Part shown: positions 34,413-42,987 of the stretch, in pieces | How positions within the stretch are numbered: the first letter of the stretch is position 1 | How the letters are laid out: each line of letters begins with the position of its first letter | Source of the DNA: DAOMNO01 sp035443885 | GTDB taxonomy: Bacteria > Planctomycetota > Phycisphaerae > Phycisphaerales > SM1A02 | Assembly: GCA_035443885.1 (NCBI GenBank) | Contig: DAOMNO010000002.1 | Location: 1-64,000 of the forward strand | DNA: 64,000 nucleotides | Reading direction: 5' to 3' | Program-made: the position numbers and the translations under genes | Notes under the pieces: generated by a model | Database searches by the model: none | Told to the model about the DNA's origin: nothing | What the model saw: only the letters and a program-made list of their open reading frames with translations

Positions 34413-35444
34413 ATGACATCGCGCATTCAGATTCATCCCGAAGTTGAGCACGCGCTCAGGCATCAGCAGCCAGTCGTCGCACTCGAAAGCGCGGTGGTTA
34501 CCGCTGGTCTTCCGAAGGAGTCGATGCCACATCTTGGCATTGATTTTCCTGGCTGGGAAACAACCGAGCCGGTGCATCTCGCGCTGGCACGATTGATGCA
34601 ACGCGAAGTGCGTCAGGCCGGTGCTGTTCCTGCGATCATCGCAGTGATTGAAGGCACGTTGCACATCGGCCTCGACGATCAACAACTTGTTCAGCTTGCC
34701 ACGGCCAACGATGCAGGAAAGGTCTCCACTGCTGCACTCGCTCATACCATGGCGACCGGCGCAACCGCGGGCACGACCGTCTCTGCGACACTGGTTGCCT
34801 GCGCCATGCCGCAGATCATCGATGAAAACATGTCGCCGATTCGAGTCTTTTCTACAGGCGGCATCGGCGGCGTACATCGGAACTGGACCACTCATCCAGA
34901 CATCTCTGCAGACCTTGCGCAACTCAGCCGATCGCCAGTCTGCGTTGTGTGTGCTGGCGCGAAGTCCATTCTCGACCTTCCGGCAACGCTTGAAACTCTT
35001 GCTGCACTTGGCATACCCGTTCTTGGCTATTGCACAAACTTCTTCGCGCAGTTTTACTGCGAAGGTACGCAGGAATTGCCTGTAACCCGAAGGGTCGAAC
35101 GCGAAACGGACATCGTCCGCATCTGCAATATGCAGTGGAACAAGCTCAGGCTGCCGAACGGTGTTCTGATAGCGAATCCGGTGCCCGCGAAATATGCACT
35201 GAACCGCAACGAACTCGAGGAGATTATTGAACGGGCGGAGCGCGAGGCTTACGAGCAAGGCATGACTGGGGAGGCCCGCACACCGTACCTGCTCGATCAG
35301 GTTCGCCGACAAACGGGAGACCGCTCGCTCCGTGCGAACCTCGCCTTGCTGGCGGCCAATGCTCGCCTCGGCGCATCAATCGCTTCGGCATGGTCCGACG
35401 CCTGCCGTCAACATGGGCAAACAACGAGTAAGAAGGCACCCTGA
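34413..35444 (+). CDS. psuG: Pseudouridine-5'-phosphate glycosidase
   Basis: About 343 aa. It cleaves pseudouridine 5'-phosphate to uracil and ribose 5-phosphate. Blocks QIHPEVEHALRHQQPVVALE, FSTGGIGGVHRNW, CVVCAGAKSILDLPATLE with the Schiff-base Lys, LIANPVPAKYAL and LRANLALLAANARLGASIA match E. coli PsuG. A short insertion follows the VTAGLPKESMPHLGIDFPGW loop. The usual partner kinase psuK is not adjacent. Start ATG 34413 matches the family N-terminus; an upstream ATG at 34377 is possible. It follows the helicase by 48 nt. Confidence 0.93.
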   Translation: MTSRIQIHPEVEHALRHQQPVVALESAVVTAGLPKESMPHLGIDFPGWETTEPVHLALARLMQREVRQAGAVPAIIAVIEGTLHIGLDDQQLVQLATANDAGKVSTAALAHTMATGATAGTTVSATLVACAMPQIIDENMSPIRVFSTGGIGGVHRNWTTHPDISADLAQLSRSPVCVVCAGAKSILDLPATLETLAALGIPVLGYCTNFFAQFYCEGTQELPVTRRVERETDIVRICNMQWNKLRLPNGVLIANPVPAKYALNRNELEEIIERAEREAYEQGMTGEARTPYLLDQVRRQTGDRSLRANLALLAANARLGASIASAWSDACRQHGQTTSKKAP

Positions 35445-35620
35445 CATCTCACGGCTTCCTTGACAGACATGCAGAAACATGTTCTACTTTCCTTGAATCG
35501 GACGTTCCACTTCACGCCGTATCCGGGTCTAAGCCGAGGGGTTGATCGAGCCATCCAGTCACATGATGCGGTCGCGCGACGACCGACACGTGGCACCCGT
35601 TCCACAATCTGGTAGGTGTT

Positions 35621-36778
35621 GTGCAGGAAACACAAGAACGCCCATTGATCACGCTTAGCGGGATCCTCGAGTGGCCCAAAGGCTCTGAGGCTCGCGTGCG
35701 TCAGTTTGACAACGGTCTCGTGCAGCGCGAGGACGACCCCTTCGTGCCGCCAGAGGTCGTGGAGCAATACCGCCTGCGGCCAGGTCAACGGGTTACCGTC
35801 AACGTCGCTGAGCGAAAGTCCAAGCGGCGCCGTGGTAAGAAGCCCCGCAAAGCAAAGCCCACTGTCGAATCCGTGATTGAGATTGAGGGGCTGGAGCCTG
35901 AGCAATACGCCTCGCGCAAGCCGTTCGACGAACTCACGCCAATCGACCCGCAGCCCAGAATGAGTTTGGAGTATCCGGGCTGCCCCCCGGCCTGTCGGCT
36001 CATCGACTTGTTCTGTCCGATCGGCTACGGCACACGCGGCCTTATCGTCGCCCCGCCCAAGGCAGGAAAGACCATCCTGCTTCAGAACATCGCCTTCGGT
36101 ATCAAGCACAACCATCCCGAAGTTGAACTGGTCGCGCTTCTGATCGATGAGCGGCCGGAAGAAGTGACGGACTTCAAGCGGAATGTGCCGGCACACGTGC
36201 TGGCATCGTCGAATGACCAAGACGTGGACACGCATATCACGCTTGGCATTCTTGCCATTGAGCGTGCCAAACGAATGCTCGAAGCAGGCCGAGATGTCGT
36301 CGTCCTGCTTGACTCGCTCACACGGCTCGGACGCGCGTTCAACAACTCACGCAAATACGGCTCCAGCGGGCGAACCATGTCCGGCGGTTTGGACTCAAAG
36401 GCACTGGAGGTTCCCAAACAGCTCTTCGGCGGCGCACGCAAGGTTGAAGAAGGCGGCTCGCTGACCATCATTGCAAGCTGCCTTGTTGACACTGGCTCTC
36501 GCGCGGATCAGATCATTTTTGAAGAGTTCAAAGGCACAGGCAATATGGAACTGATTCTCGATCGCTCCATCGCAGAACAACGCCTGTTCCCTGCGATCAA
36601 CCTCGCCGCATCTGGTACGCGCAAGGAGCATCTGCTGCTTTCAGAGCAGGAACTCAAGACAGTTACCGCCCTGCGACGGCGGCTGATGAACATGCCGCCG
36701 CCGCGTCAGATTGAACAACTCCTCGCTGCGCTCAAGCGCGTCCCAACGAATGAACTGTTGGTCAAGGGTGCTGGCTGA
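35621..36778 (+). CDS. rho: Transcription termination factor Rho, short form
   Basis: 385 aa from a GTG. The protein starts directly in the cold-shock RNA-binding domain (LITLSGILEWPKGSEARVRQ) and lacks the ~47-residue N-terminal helix bundle of E. coli Rho (419 aa). The CSD carries a Lys/Arg-rich insert (SKRRRGKKPRKAKP, about 67-80). The ATPase domain is complete: RGLIVAPPKAGKTILLQNIA (Walker A about 143-150), LLIDERPEEVTD, VVVLLDSLTRLGRAFN (Walker B) and GTGNMELILDRSIAEQRLFP. It should act as a ring hexamer. A possible TAGGTG lies close to the GTG. The 160-nt leader upstream has no gene. Confidence 0.93.
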   Translation: MQETQERPLITLSGILEWPKGSEARVRQFDNGLVQREDDPFVPPEVVEQYRLRPGQRVTVNVAERKSKRRRGKKPRKAKPTVESVIEIEGLEPEQYASRKPFDELTPIDPQPRMSLEYPGCPPACRLIDLFCPIGYGTRGLIVAPPKAGKTILLQNIAFGIKHNHPEVELVALLIDERPEEVTDFKRNVPAHVLASSNDQDVDTHITLGILAIERAKRMLEAGRDVVVLLDSLTRLGRAFNNSRKYGSSGRTMSGGLDSKALEVPKQLFGGARKVEEGGSLTIIASCLVDTGSRADQIIFEEFKGTGNMELILDRSIAEQRLFPAINLAASGTRKEHLLLSEQELKTVTALRRRLMNMPPPRQIEQLLAALKRVPTNELLVKGAG

Positions 36779-36783
36779 TCACG

Positions 36784-37215
36784 TTACTGCTCCGCTTGTG
36801 AGCCAAGGAACTGAAGCAGATCAAGCACATCGACGGTGCCATCACCGTTGAGGTCGTACATCGCTTCATTCGTTCCCCACGCCTTCAACAAACCGTCAAG
36901 CGTTACTTCAGCATCAGGTTGTGGTGAGGATGTCTGTTGGTGACGGGCCTGTTCGACTCGTTCGCGAGTCTGAAATGAGCCGGCAGAAACGTGATTGGAT
37001 ACGTCTCCTCTTGAGAGCACGGCCATCCGCTGGAGCGCGCCAAGCCCGCTGGTTTGAAGCGGCGATGTACCCAGGGTGGCCATTGAAACCTGCTTGATCG
37101 CGGGCACACTCGCTGGCGCACGGTTGGATGCAATTTCAATCTTGTCATGTCGAACGCTGATCGGCGGCTTGGCGGTCAAGAACGGGGATACGGTACTGGC
37201 GGCACTGATCTGCAT
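36784..37215 (-). CDS. Small protein with a dockerin-type EF-hand, no signal peptide
   Basis: About 143 aa. Most of the protein is Ser/Thr/Gln/Pro-rich and looks disordered. The C-terminus has TLDGLLKAWG followed by YDLNGDGTVDVLDLLQFLGS, a dockerin-type calcium loop plus helix. Unlike the other dockerin proteins here, no signal peptide is seen from ATG 37215 (GGAG eight nt upstream) or from an upstream start at 37266. Function unknown. The stop converges with rho within 6 nt. Confidence 0.6.
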   Translation of the reverse strand: MQISAASTVSPFLTAKPPISVRHDKIEIASNRAPASVPAIKQVSMATLGTSPLQTSGLGALQRMAVLSRGDVSNHVSAGSFQTRERVEQARHQQTSSPQPDAEVTLDGLLKAWGTNEAMYDLNGDGTVDVLDLLQFLGSQAEQ

Positions 37216-37371
37216 GGGCGGTTCTCCTGAATAGGGCCAGATAGACATCTGGAGCCGCAGCAACACACGCGCCGTGATGACATACCCGCTCTTCAGTCGC
37301 AGTGCGACTTACTCTCGGACCCTGCGCATCATCTGCTGCGCAAGGGGCAGTTTTCGCGCCAAATGGTCGCC

Positions 37372-37572
37372 TTATCCGCCGCCCACGAGCGTAACCACTT
37401 CGACCCGATCCCCATCGGCAAGCATGTATTCCGCATGGTGCCGTTTCGGGACCAGCGCTGCATTGACTTCAACCGCACATGGAGCCGCACTCAAGCCGCA
37501 AAGAGCCAATAATTGTCCAACCGAACAAGGCTCGGATATCGTCCGTTCTTCACCGTTCATGACGATCTGCAT
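37372..37572 (-). CDS. thiS: Thiamine biosynthesis sulfur carrier protein ThiS
   Basis: 66 aa. The sequence MQIVMNGEERTISEPCSVGQ opens a ubiquitin-like fold and the protein ends VVTLVGGG. ThiS needs the terminal Gly-Gly for thiocarboxylate formation, and this is preserved (one extra Gly). AVEVNAALVPKRHHAEYMLADGDRVEVV matches the ThiS core. The partner thiG is about 17.5 kb away at 55039-55887, and thiF is not seen. The gap 37267-37371 upstream of the dockerin gene has only a GTCGCA/TGCGAC palindrome. Confidence 0.88.
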   Translation of the reverse strand: MQIVMNGEERTISEPCSVGQLLALCGLSAAPCAVEVNAALVPKRHHAEYMLADGDRVEVVTLVGGG

Positions 37573-37684
37573 TGTGCATCATCATATGCCCTGCTTAGCT
37601 GCCACGAATGCGTGGCATACAGCCACTTTAATCTGATACAGCGTGGTATTGATGTGATTTTCCTGCAGACTTTTGATGTTGACG

Positions 37685-37693
37685 TGGTATAGT
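37685..37693 (+). promoter_or_regulatory. Extended -10 promoter of the choice-of-anchor-B gene
   Basis: TGGTATAGT (37685-37693) is an extended -10 with no strong -35. It lies 30 nt upstream of ATG 37724 and inside the otherwise open frame, which rules out the earlier starts. Confidence 0.55.
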
Positions 37694-37723
37694 CGGAGCT
37701 TAGGGGTGGGCAAGACAGAGAGG

Positions 37724-40063
37724 ATGCCCCCTTTGACGCAATTGAAGCATGTTGGTGCATATCGGATCAGTGGTCCCGGTCGCGCGGCTCGTTTCTCCGC
37801 TTCCGTACTCATGCTGGCTGCAACAGCATGCCTGCTTGGCCATGATGACCCCAATCATCATCACGACTCGGTCGATCCCTACGACGGGCCGGGCTGGGAC
37901 GGCGGCTCGGGCGGTCAAATCCCGCTTGCCTTCCCAACCAATAATGTTCACTTGCTCAGTTGGCTCCCCCTGACGGCTTTCGGCTCCCATAGTTCTGCCA
38001 ATGACTGCTGGGGTTACGTCTCGCCTTCTGGTCGCGAGTACGCCATCATTGGTCTTCGCAACGGCACAGGTTTTGTGGACATTACCAACCCAGCAAACCC
38101 GGTCATCGTCGCCGTCATGGCAGGCCCCAGCAGTCTCTGGCGCGACATGAAGACCTATCAGCACTACTGCTACGCGGTGAGCGAAGGCGGCCAAGGCATT
38201 CAGGTTTTCGATCTCGCGCAGATCGATGATGGCATCGTCACGCATGTCGGCAACTTCACGCAGGCAGGTACGCTGACAACGGCTTCAACACACACCGTTT
38301 TCATTGATACCGAAAGCGGCTATCTCTATCGGAACGGCGGTGGTGGTGGCACCATCGGGCTTCGAATCTACAGCCTTGCCAATCCTGCATCCCCGACGTT
38401 CGTCGGTGAATGGCACAATCGATATGTGCACGATTCGCAGGTGGTGGTCTGGCACGAAGGGCCATACGCAGGCAGGCAGATTGCTTTCTGCTACGCCAAC
38501 AATGTCTCCAACGGCGGCAACCCCGGTGTCAACATTCTCGATGTCACCGACAAGAGCAACATTGTCCAGCTCGGCTTCACCAGTTGGTCTTTCCCTGCAT
38601 TTTCGCATCAGGGCTGGCTCACGGAAGATCGCCGATTCGTGCTCGTCAACGACGAACTCGCCGAGGTGAACTACGGCATTCCAACGACGACCCGCGTCAT
38701 CAACGTCGAGGATCTGACAAATCCATATGAAGCCGGCACGTTCACAAACGGGAATACCGCCATCGGCCATAACATCTACGTAAGAGGAAACCTCTCGTTC
38801 CATGCCAACTACCGCAGCGGCTTGCGCGTCTTTGATGTAAGCGATCCGATGAACGCGGTTGAGATTGGGTCATTCGACACGTGGGTTGAAGATGACAACC
38901 CGAACTTCAACGGACTGTGGAGTCCATACCCATTCTTCCCAAGCGGTGTCGTCATCGGCAGCGACATCGAAAAAGGATTATTTGTCTGGTGGGTTGGCGA
39001 TCTTCCTCTGACGTATGAGTATCCCGAAGCCAGACCGGAGATGATTTCGCCATCAGGCGACTCGTTCACAGTCCGCATCATCACCGCTGATGGATTCGAT
39101 ATTGAAACCGCTCGCCTGATTGCTGATGCAGGCGATGGATCGTTCGAAGTTCCGCTCGTCTCACTTGGCAAGGAGATGTATCGCGCGGACTTCCCATCAC
39201 TGCCGTGCGGACGAACGGTGAACTACTACCTTACTGCGACAACCACCACCGGCTTCACGCGCAATGATCCCCCCACTGCTCCGGCAATCGGATATGCAGC
39301 GATCATTGCAGAAGGACTTGAACTGGCGTTTGAAGATGTTTTCGACTCCAACCTCGGCTGGACTGTCGGCGCGCCCGATGATGACGCCACCGCCGGAATC
39401 TGGGAGCGAGCAAATCCAGTCGGTACAACATCAGGCGGGCAGCAGGTGCAACCCAATGCACCATTCATTGGTGATGCCTGCTACATCACGGGCCAGCATC
39501 CCGGCGGCGGAGCTGGCGCAAACGATGTGGACAATGGCAAGACCACGCTCTTCTCACCTGTTTTTAAACTTGCTGATGATGCAGAAACCGTGGTCAGCTA
39601 TTGGCGTTGGTACTCCAACCATGCTGGCGCAAATCCGCACGTCGATGTGTTTCGAGTTGATATCACTGGCGACGGCGGCAAGAACTGGGTAAATGTTGAA
39701 ACGGTCGGGCCGGACGGTCCTGAAACGCGCGGTGGATGGTACTTCCACGAATTTCGCGTTACTGATTTCGTAGATAACGCTTTGAAGTTTCAGGTACGCT
39801 TCGTTGCCTCAGACTACGACCCGCAGGCGTTGGTCGAAGCAGCGATTGACGCCTTCCGCATCACCGTCATCGAATGCGACACGCCTTCTGCCTGTCTCGC
39901 AGACCTCAACAGCGATGGCACGGTTGATGTGCTTGACCTGTTGAATCTGCTCGGCTCATGGGGATCATGCAAAGCCGGTTGCCCGGCAGACCTCAACGAG
40001 GACCAGGTCGTCGATGTGCTCGACCTGCTCATTCTGCTCGGAGCATGGGGAAGCTGCCCGTGA
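37724..40063 (+). CDS. Secreted choice-of-anchor-B family protein with two dockerin repeats
   Basis: About 779 aa. After an N-terminal hydrophobic signal (RAARFSASVLMLAATACLLG), residues about 60-450 carry LVIVD-type beta-propeller repeats (GFVDITNPANPVIVAVMAG, GVNILDVTDKSNIVQLG, LRVFDVSDPMNAVEIGSFD), typical of choice-of-anchor-B proteins. A second beta domain follows (about 540-720: FEDVFDSNLGWTVGAPDDD, TTLFSPVFKLADDAETVVSY), likely a sugar-binding sandwich. The tail has two dockerin repeats (ADLNSDGTVDVLDLLNLLGS and ADLNEDQVVDVLDLLILLGA). A surface or extracellular role is inferred. GAGAGG directly abuts the ATG, so the ribosome site is poor. Confidence 0.82.
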   Translation: MPPLTQLKHVGAYRISGPGRAARFSASVLMLAATACLLGHDDPNHHHDSVDPYDGPGWDGGSGGQIPLAFPTNNVHLLSWLPLTAFGSHSSANDCWGYVSPSGREYAIIGLRNGTGFVDITNPANPVIVAVMAGPSSLWRDMKTYQHYCYAVSEGGQGIQVFDLAQIDDGIVTHVGNFTQAGTLTTASTHTVFIDTESGYLYRNGGGGGTIGLRIYSLANPASPTFVGEWHNRYVHDSQVVVWHEGPYAGRQIAFCYANNVSNGGNPGVNILDVTDKSNIVQLGFTSWSFPAFSHQGWLTEDRRFVLVNDELAEVNYGIPTTTRVINVEDLTNPYEAGTFTNGNTAIGHNIYVRGNLSFHANYRSGLRVFDVSDPMNAVEIGSFDTWVEDDNPNFNGLWSPYPFFPSGVVIGSDIEKGLFVWWVGDLPLTYEYPEARPEMISPSGDSFTVRIITADGFDIETARLIADAGDGSFEVPLVSLGKEMYRADFPSLPCGRTVNYYLTATTTTGFTRNDPPTAPAIGYAAIIAEGLELAFEDVFDSNLGWTVGAPDDDATAGIWERANPVGTTSGGQQVQPNAPFIGDACYITGQHPGGGAGANDVDNGKTTLFSPVFKLADDAETVVSYWRWYSNHAGANPHVDVFRVDITGDGGKNWVNVETVGPDGPETRGGWYFHEFRVTDFVDNALKFQVRFVASDYDPQALVEAAIDAFRITVIECDTPSACLADLNSDGTVDVLDLLNLLGSWGSCKAGCPADLNEDQVVDVLDLLILLGAWGSCP

Positions 40064-40104
40064 CCGTAATCATGCGGGTTACGCTAGGCTGCCAAGCTAT
40101 GTAA

Positions 40105-40133
40105 TTGACGACCTTTCCGGCGGGCCATATCAT
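40105..40133 (+). promoter_or_regulatory. sigma70-type promoter for the H1-DksA/lspA operon
   Basis: TTGACG (40105-40110), 17 nt, TATCAT (40128-40133). The leader is about 70 nt, ending in GAGGAG before GTG 40209. Confidence 0.72.
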
Positions 40134-40208
40134 GCGCGCTTATCCCAATCGGGGCTATGTTCGTAGCTTGTTACCCATCTTGCATCACTGACGATGCGAG
40201 GAGTTGAC

Positions 40209-41168
40209 GTGGCGAAGACCAAACCCAGCGCGAAGACCACACGCAAGAAGAAGCCGACCAAAGCGGCCGGCAAATCTGCCTCGAAGTCTTCACGCAAATC
40301 GACTCCCAAGAAGGTTGCCAAGCCTACCTCGCGTCCCAAGACGAAGGCGTCAGCCAAGAAGACCGCTGCCAAGCCCTCTGTCACGTCAAAGAAGCAGACT
40401 ACGTCTAAGAAGACGGCGTCCGCTTCGAAGAGTGCGCCGCGCAAGAAGCCGACCTCGAAGAAGTCCCCACCCAAGACTTCTGCCAAAAAAACGCCCCCCG
40501 CAGCCAAATCGGCTCCAGAAAAGAAATCGAAAGCGAAGGCACTTACCATTAAGACGCCGTCCGCGGCGAAGCCCAAGAAGACCAAGAAGCCTGCTGTAAC
40601 CAGCAAGCGAGGGAAGTCCGTGGCTGAGGTCGCAAGCACGACTGCTGCGGACGAGAAGGGCTATGTCTTCATCAACGGTCGCCGCGTGCGGATGATTTCC
40701 ACACAGGGTCTGACGCTTCCCAAGAAATCGCGAGCCGCAGCATCGACAACCGATGGCAGTGATGCTGACAAAGGCCCGACAAAACCGCTCAAAACTCGCC
40801 TGACGGCAAAGCAGTTGCGCTATTACCGCGACCTGCTGCTGCGCAAGCGCTCGGAACTCATCGGTGACCTGAGCGCGATGGAAGCGGCAGCGCTTCGCTC
40901 AAGCGGCGGCAATCTTTCGCACATGCCGATTCACATGGCGGACATCGGCACCGACACCTACGATCAGGACTTCATGCTCGGCCTTGCTGAGACGGAACGA
41001 AAGCAACTCCGCGAAATCGAAGACGCTTTGCGCCGTATTGATGACAAGACGTACGGCGTGTGTCATATGACCGGCAAGGACATTCCGCGGGCGCGCCTCG
41101 ACGCCAAGCCTTGGGCCAAATACACCATTGAGGCAGCGCGCCTGGTCGAAAATCAGATGAACTCGTGA
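40209..41168 (+). CDS. Histone H1-like basic tail fused to a DksA/TraR-type domain
   Basis: About 319 aa. Residues 1-150 are almost wholly Lys, Ala, Ser, Pro and Thr in AKK/SKK-type repeats, like eukaryotic H1 tails and bacterial histone-like proteins. From about 200, LTAKQLRYYRDLLLRKRSEL starts a DksA/TraR coiled coil that continues through DFMLGLAETERKQLREIEDA and ends with YGVCHMTGKDIPRARLDAKP. The zinc finger keeps only the first Cys of the usual four. DksA-type proteins bind the RNA polymerase secondary channel; the tail should bind nucleic acid. The start is GTG 40209 (GAGGAG five nt upstream); ATG 40194 precedes the SD. Its stop overlaps the lspA start. Confidence 0.82.
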   Translation: MAKTKPSAKTTRKKKPTKAAGKSASKSSRKSTPKKVAKPTSRPKTKASAKKTAAKPSVTSKKQTTSKKTASASKSAPRKKPTSKKSPPKTSAKKTPPAAKSAPEKKSKAKALTIKTPSAAKPKKTKKPAVTSKRGKSVAEVASTTAADEKGYVFINGRRVRMISTQGLTLPKKSRAAASTTDGSDADKGPTKPLKTRLTAKQLRYYRDLLLRKRSELIGDLSAMEAAALRSSGGNLSHMPIHMADIGTDTYDQDFMLGLAETERKQLREIEDALRRIDDKTYGVCHMTGKDIPRARLDAKPWAKYTIEAARLVENQMNS

Positions 41169-41881
41169 TAGATTCGAAGGCATCGAACCCGCAGGCCGCA
41201 GAAGCCAACGACGCCCCGGCGACGCCCCCGCCACCTGCGCCGCCGCAAGCGATCCAAGCATTCCGCTCGCCCGCTGCGTGGCTCACACTGCTGCTTGTTC
41301 TCGGCCTTGGCATGGCCGTTGACATCAGCACGAAGTATTGGAGCTTTGCAACTGTCGCCGGACAGCCCGTGCAACTCGACCGAGCATGGCTACTGGAGGA
41401 TGAGAGCCGCAACCCAATTCCATACCACCAGGGGATTCACGTCCTGCCGTGGCGGCTCCTTGATTTTCGGCTTGTCATTAATCGCGGCGCGGTATTCGGC
41501 ATCGGAGCGAACCAACGCGTATTCTTCATCGCGTTTACGTTTGTCGCGCTGGCCGTCGGTCTTTATGTCTTCGGCAGACACACCACCTCGCGCAGCCGAA
41601 TGGCGCACGTTGCGCTTGGGCTGATTCTCGCAGGCGGCATCGGGAATCTCTACGACCGCATCGTGTACGGCGTGGTTCGAGACTTTCTGCACATGCTGCC
41701 GGGCAGGCATCTGCCGTTCAACTGGAAATGGCCCGGCAGTGGAAACCCTGAGATGTTCCCGTGGGTCTTCAACGTTGCGGACGTGATGCTTCTGACCGGC
41801 ATGGTGCTGCTCATGCTTCACATCAACAGCGTAGAAAAGCGGCGCGCATTGCATGCCAAGCAACAAGCTGCAGCCCGCTGA
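41165..41881 (+). CDS. lspA: Lipoprotein signal peptidase (signal peptidase II)
   Basis: 238 aa from a GTG overlapping the previous stop (GTGA), so translation is coupled. An Ala/Pro-rich N-terminal extension (about 1-35) precedes four membrane helices. The catalytic aspartates lie in LYDRIVYGVVRDFL and WVFNVADVMLL. The NRGAVFGIG and GGIGNLYDR blocks are typical. LspA cleaves lipoprotein signals ahead of the lipobox Cys; the lipoproteins at 8603 and 14507 are possible substrates. The dksA-lspA pairing is seen in other bacteria too. Confidence 0.93.
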   Translation: MIDSKASNPQAAEANDAPATPPPPAPPQAIQAFRSPAAWLTLLLVLGLGMAVDISTKYWSFATVAGQPVQLDRAWLLEDESRNPIPYHQGIHVLPWRLLDFRLVINRGAVFGIGANQRVFFIAFTFVALAVGLYVFGRHTTSRSRMAHVALGLILAGGIGNLYDRIVYGVVRDFLHMLPGRHLPFNWKWPGSGNPEMFPWVFNVADVMLLTGMVLLMLHINSVEKRRALHAKQQAAAR

Positions 41882-41896
41882 CGACTCCGCCACGAT

Positions 41897-42868
41897 TTAC
41901 CAGCCCATGATGTATGCGAACATCAGCGGAGCAACGATCGTCGCATCGGATTCGATCATAAACCGAGGCGTTTTCTCCCCCAGTTTGCCCCATGTGATCT
42001 TCTCGTTCGGCGTCGCACCGCTATAGCCGCCGTAGCTTGTCGTGGCTTCACTGATCTGACAGAAGTAGCCCCAGAGTGGTACGTTCGTGCGGCGAAGGTC
42101 TTGATGCAGCATCGGCACGACGCAGATGGGAAAATCGCCCGCGATGCCACCGCCGATCTGATAAAAACCAATCGAATGCTTCTGCGATGTCTTTGTGTAC
42201 CACTCGGCCAGCGAGATCATGTACTCAATGCCGGTTCGAACCGTATGGACGTTCTTGACATCACCTTCAATGCAGTGTGCCGCATAAATGTTGCCGAGGG
42301 TTGAATCTTCCCAACCTGGCACGAACATCGGTAGATTTCGCTCTGCTGCGGCCAGCAGCCACGAGTTCTTGGGGTCAATATCGTAGTGCTGTTTGAGCAC
42401 ACCACTCAGGAGAATGCGATACATGAACTCGTGCGGGAAGTAACGTTTGCCGTTCCGGTCGGCGTCTGTCCACTCGTCGAGCACGGCTTTCTCAATCCGC
42501 CGAATCGCCTCTTCCTCAGGGATGCAGGTGTCCGTTACACGATTGAGATGTCGATCGTGCAGGGCGGTCTCCTGCGCTGCAGAAAGCTCTCGCCAGTTGG
42601 GGATTCGCTCGTAGTATGAGTGTGCAACAAGATTGAAGACGTCTTCTTCAAGATTTGCCCCAGTGCAGCAGATCGCATGAACCTTGTTCTGCCGGATCAT
42701 CTCCGCAAGAGAGATGCCAAGCTCCGCGGTGCTCATCGCACCTGCAAGGGTTACGAGCATACGACCATCGCCCGTCAGATGCGTTCGATACGCCTCTGAC
42801 GCTTCGATCACGGTCGCCGCGTTGAAGTGCCGATAGTGGGTTCTGAGGAAGTCTGAAATCGTTGTCAT
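41897..42868 (-). CDS. Deoxyhypusine-synthase family protein
   Basis: 323 aa. The conserved blocks GAMSTAELGISLAEMIR, CCTGANLEEDVF, SIGFYQIGGGIAGDFPICV and SGATPNEKITWGKLG match deoxyhypusine synthase, with the active-site Lys in WGK kept. Eukaryotic DHS modifies eIF5A with spermidine. Bacteria lack eIF5A, and several bacterial homologues make homospermidine or act on unknown substrates, so the product here is open. It converges with lspA (16 nt apart) and has no SD. Divergent from trkA. Confidence 0.85.
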   Translation of the reverse strand: MTTISDFLRTHYRHFNAATVIEASEAYRTHLTGDGRMLVTLAGAMSTAELGISLAEMIRQNKVHAICCTGANLEEDVFNLVAHSYYERIPNWRELSAAQETALHDRHLNRVTDTCIPEEEAIRRIEKAVLDEWTDADRNGKRYFPHEFMYRILLSGVLKQHYDIDPKNSWLLAAAERNLPMFVPGWEDSTLGNIYAAHCIEGDVKNVHTVRTGIEYMISLAEWYTKTSQKHSIGFYQIGGGIAGDFPICVVPMLHQDLRRTNVPLWGYFCQISEATTSYGGYSGATPNEKITWGKLGEKTPRFMIESDATIVAPLMFAYIMGW

Positions 42869-42987
42869 AGGGCGGACAAGGGTAATCTGAATCGCCGGAC
42901 TTCGCTACGGTCTTCCGTTCCGGCCTGATCTGTTTTTGACTATCATTCCGCCTTTCTGATTCGCCTCCCCGGCAGCGGACCGCCGCC

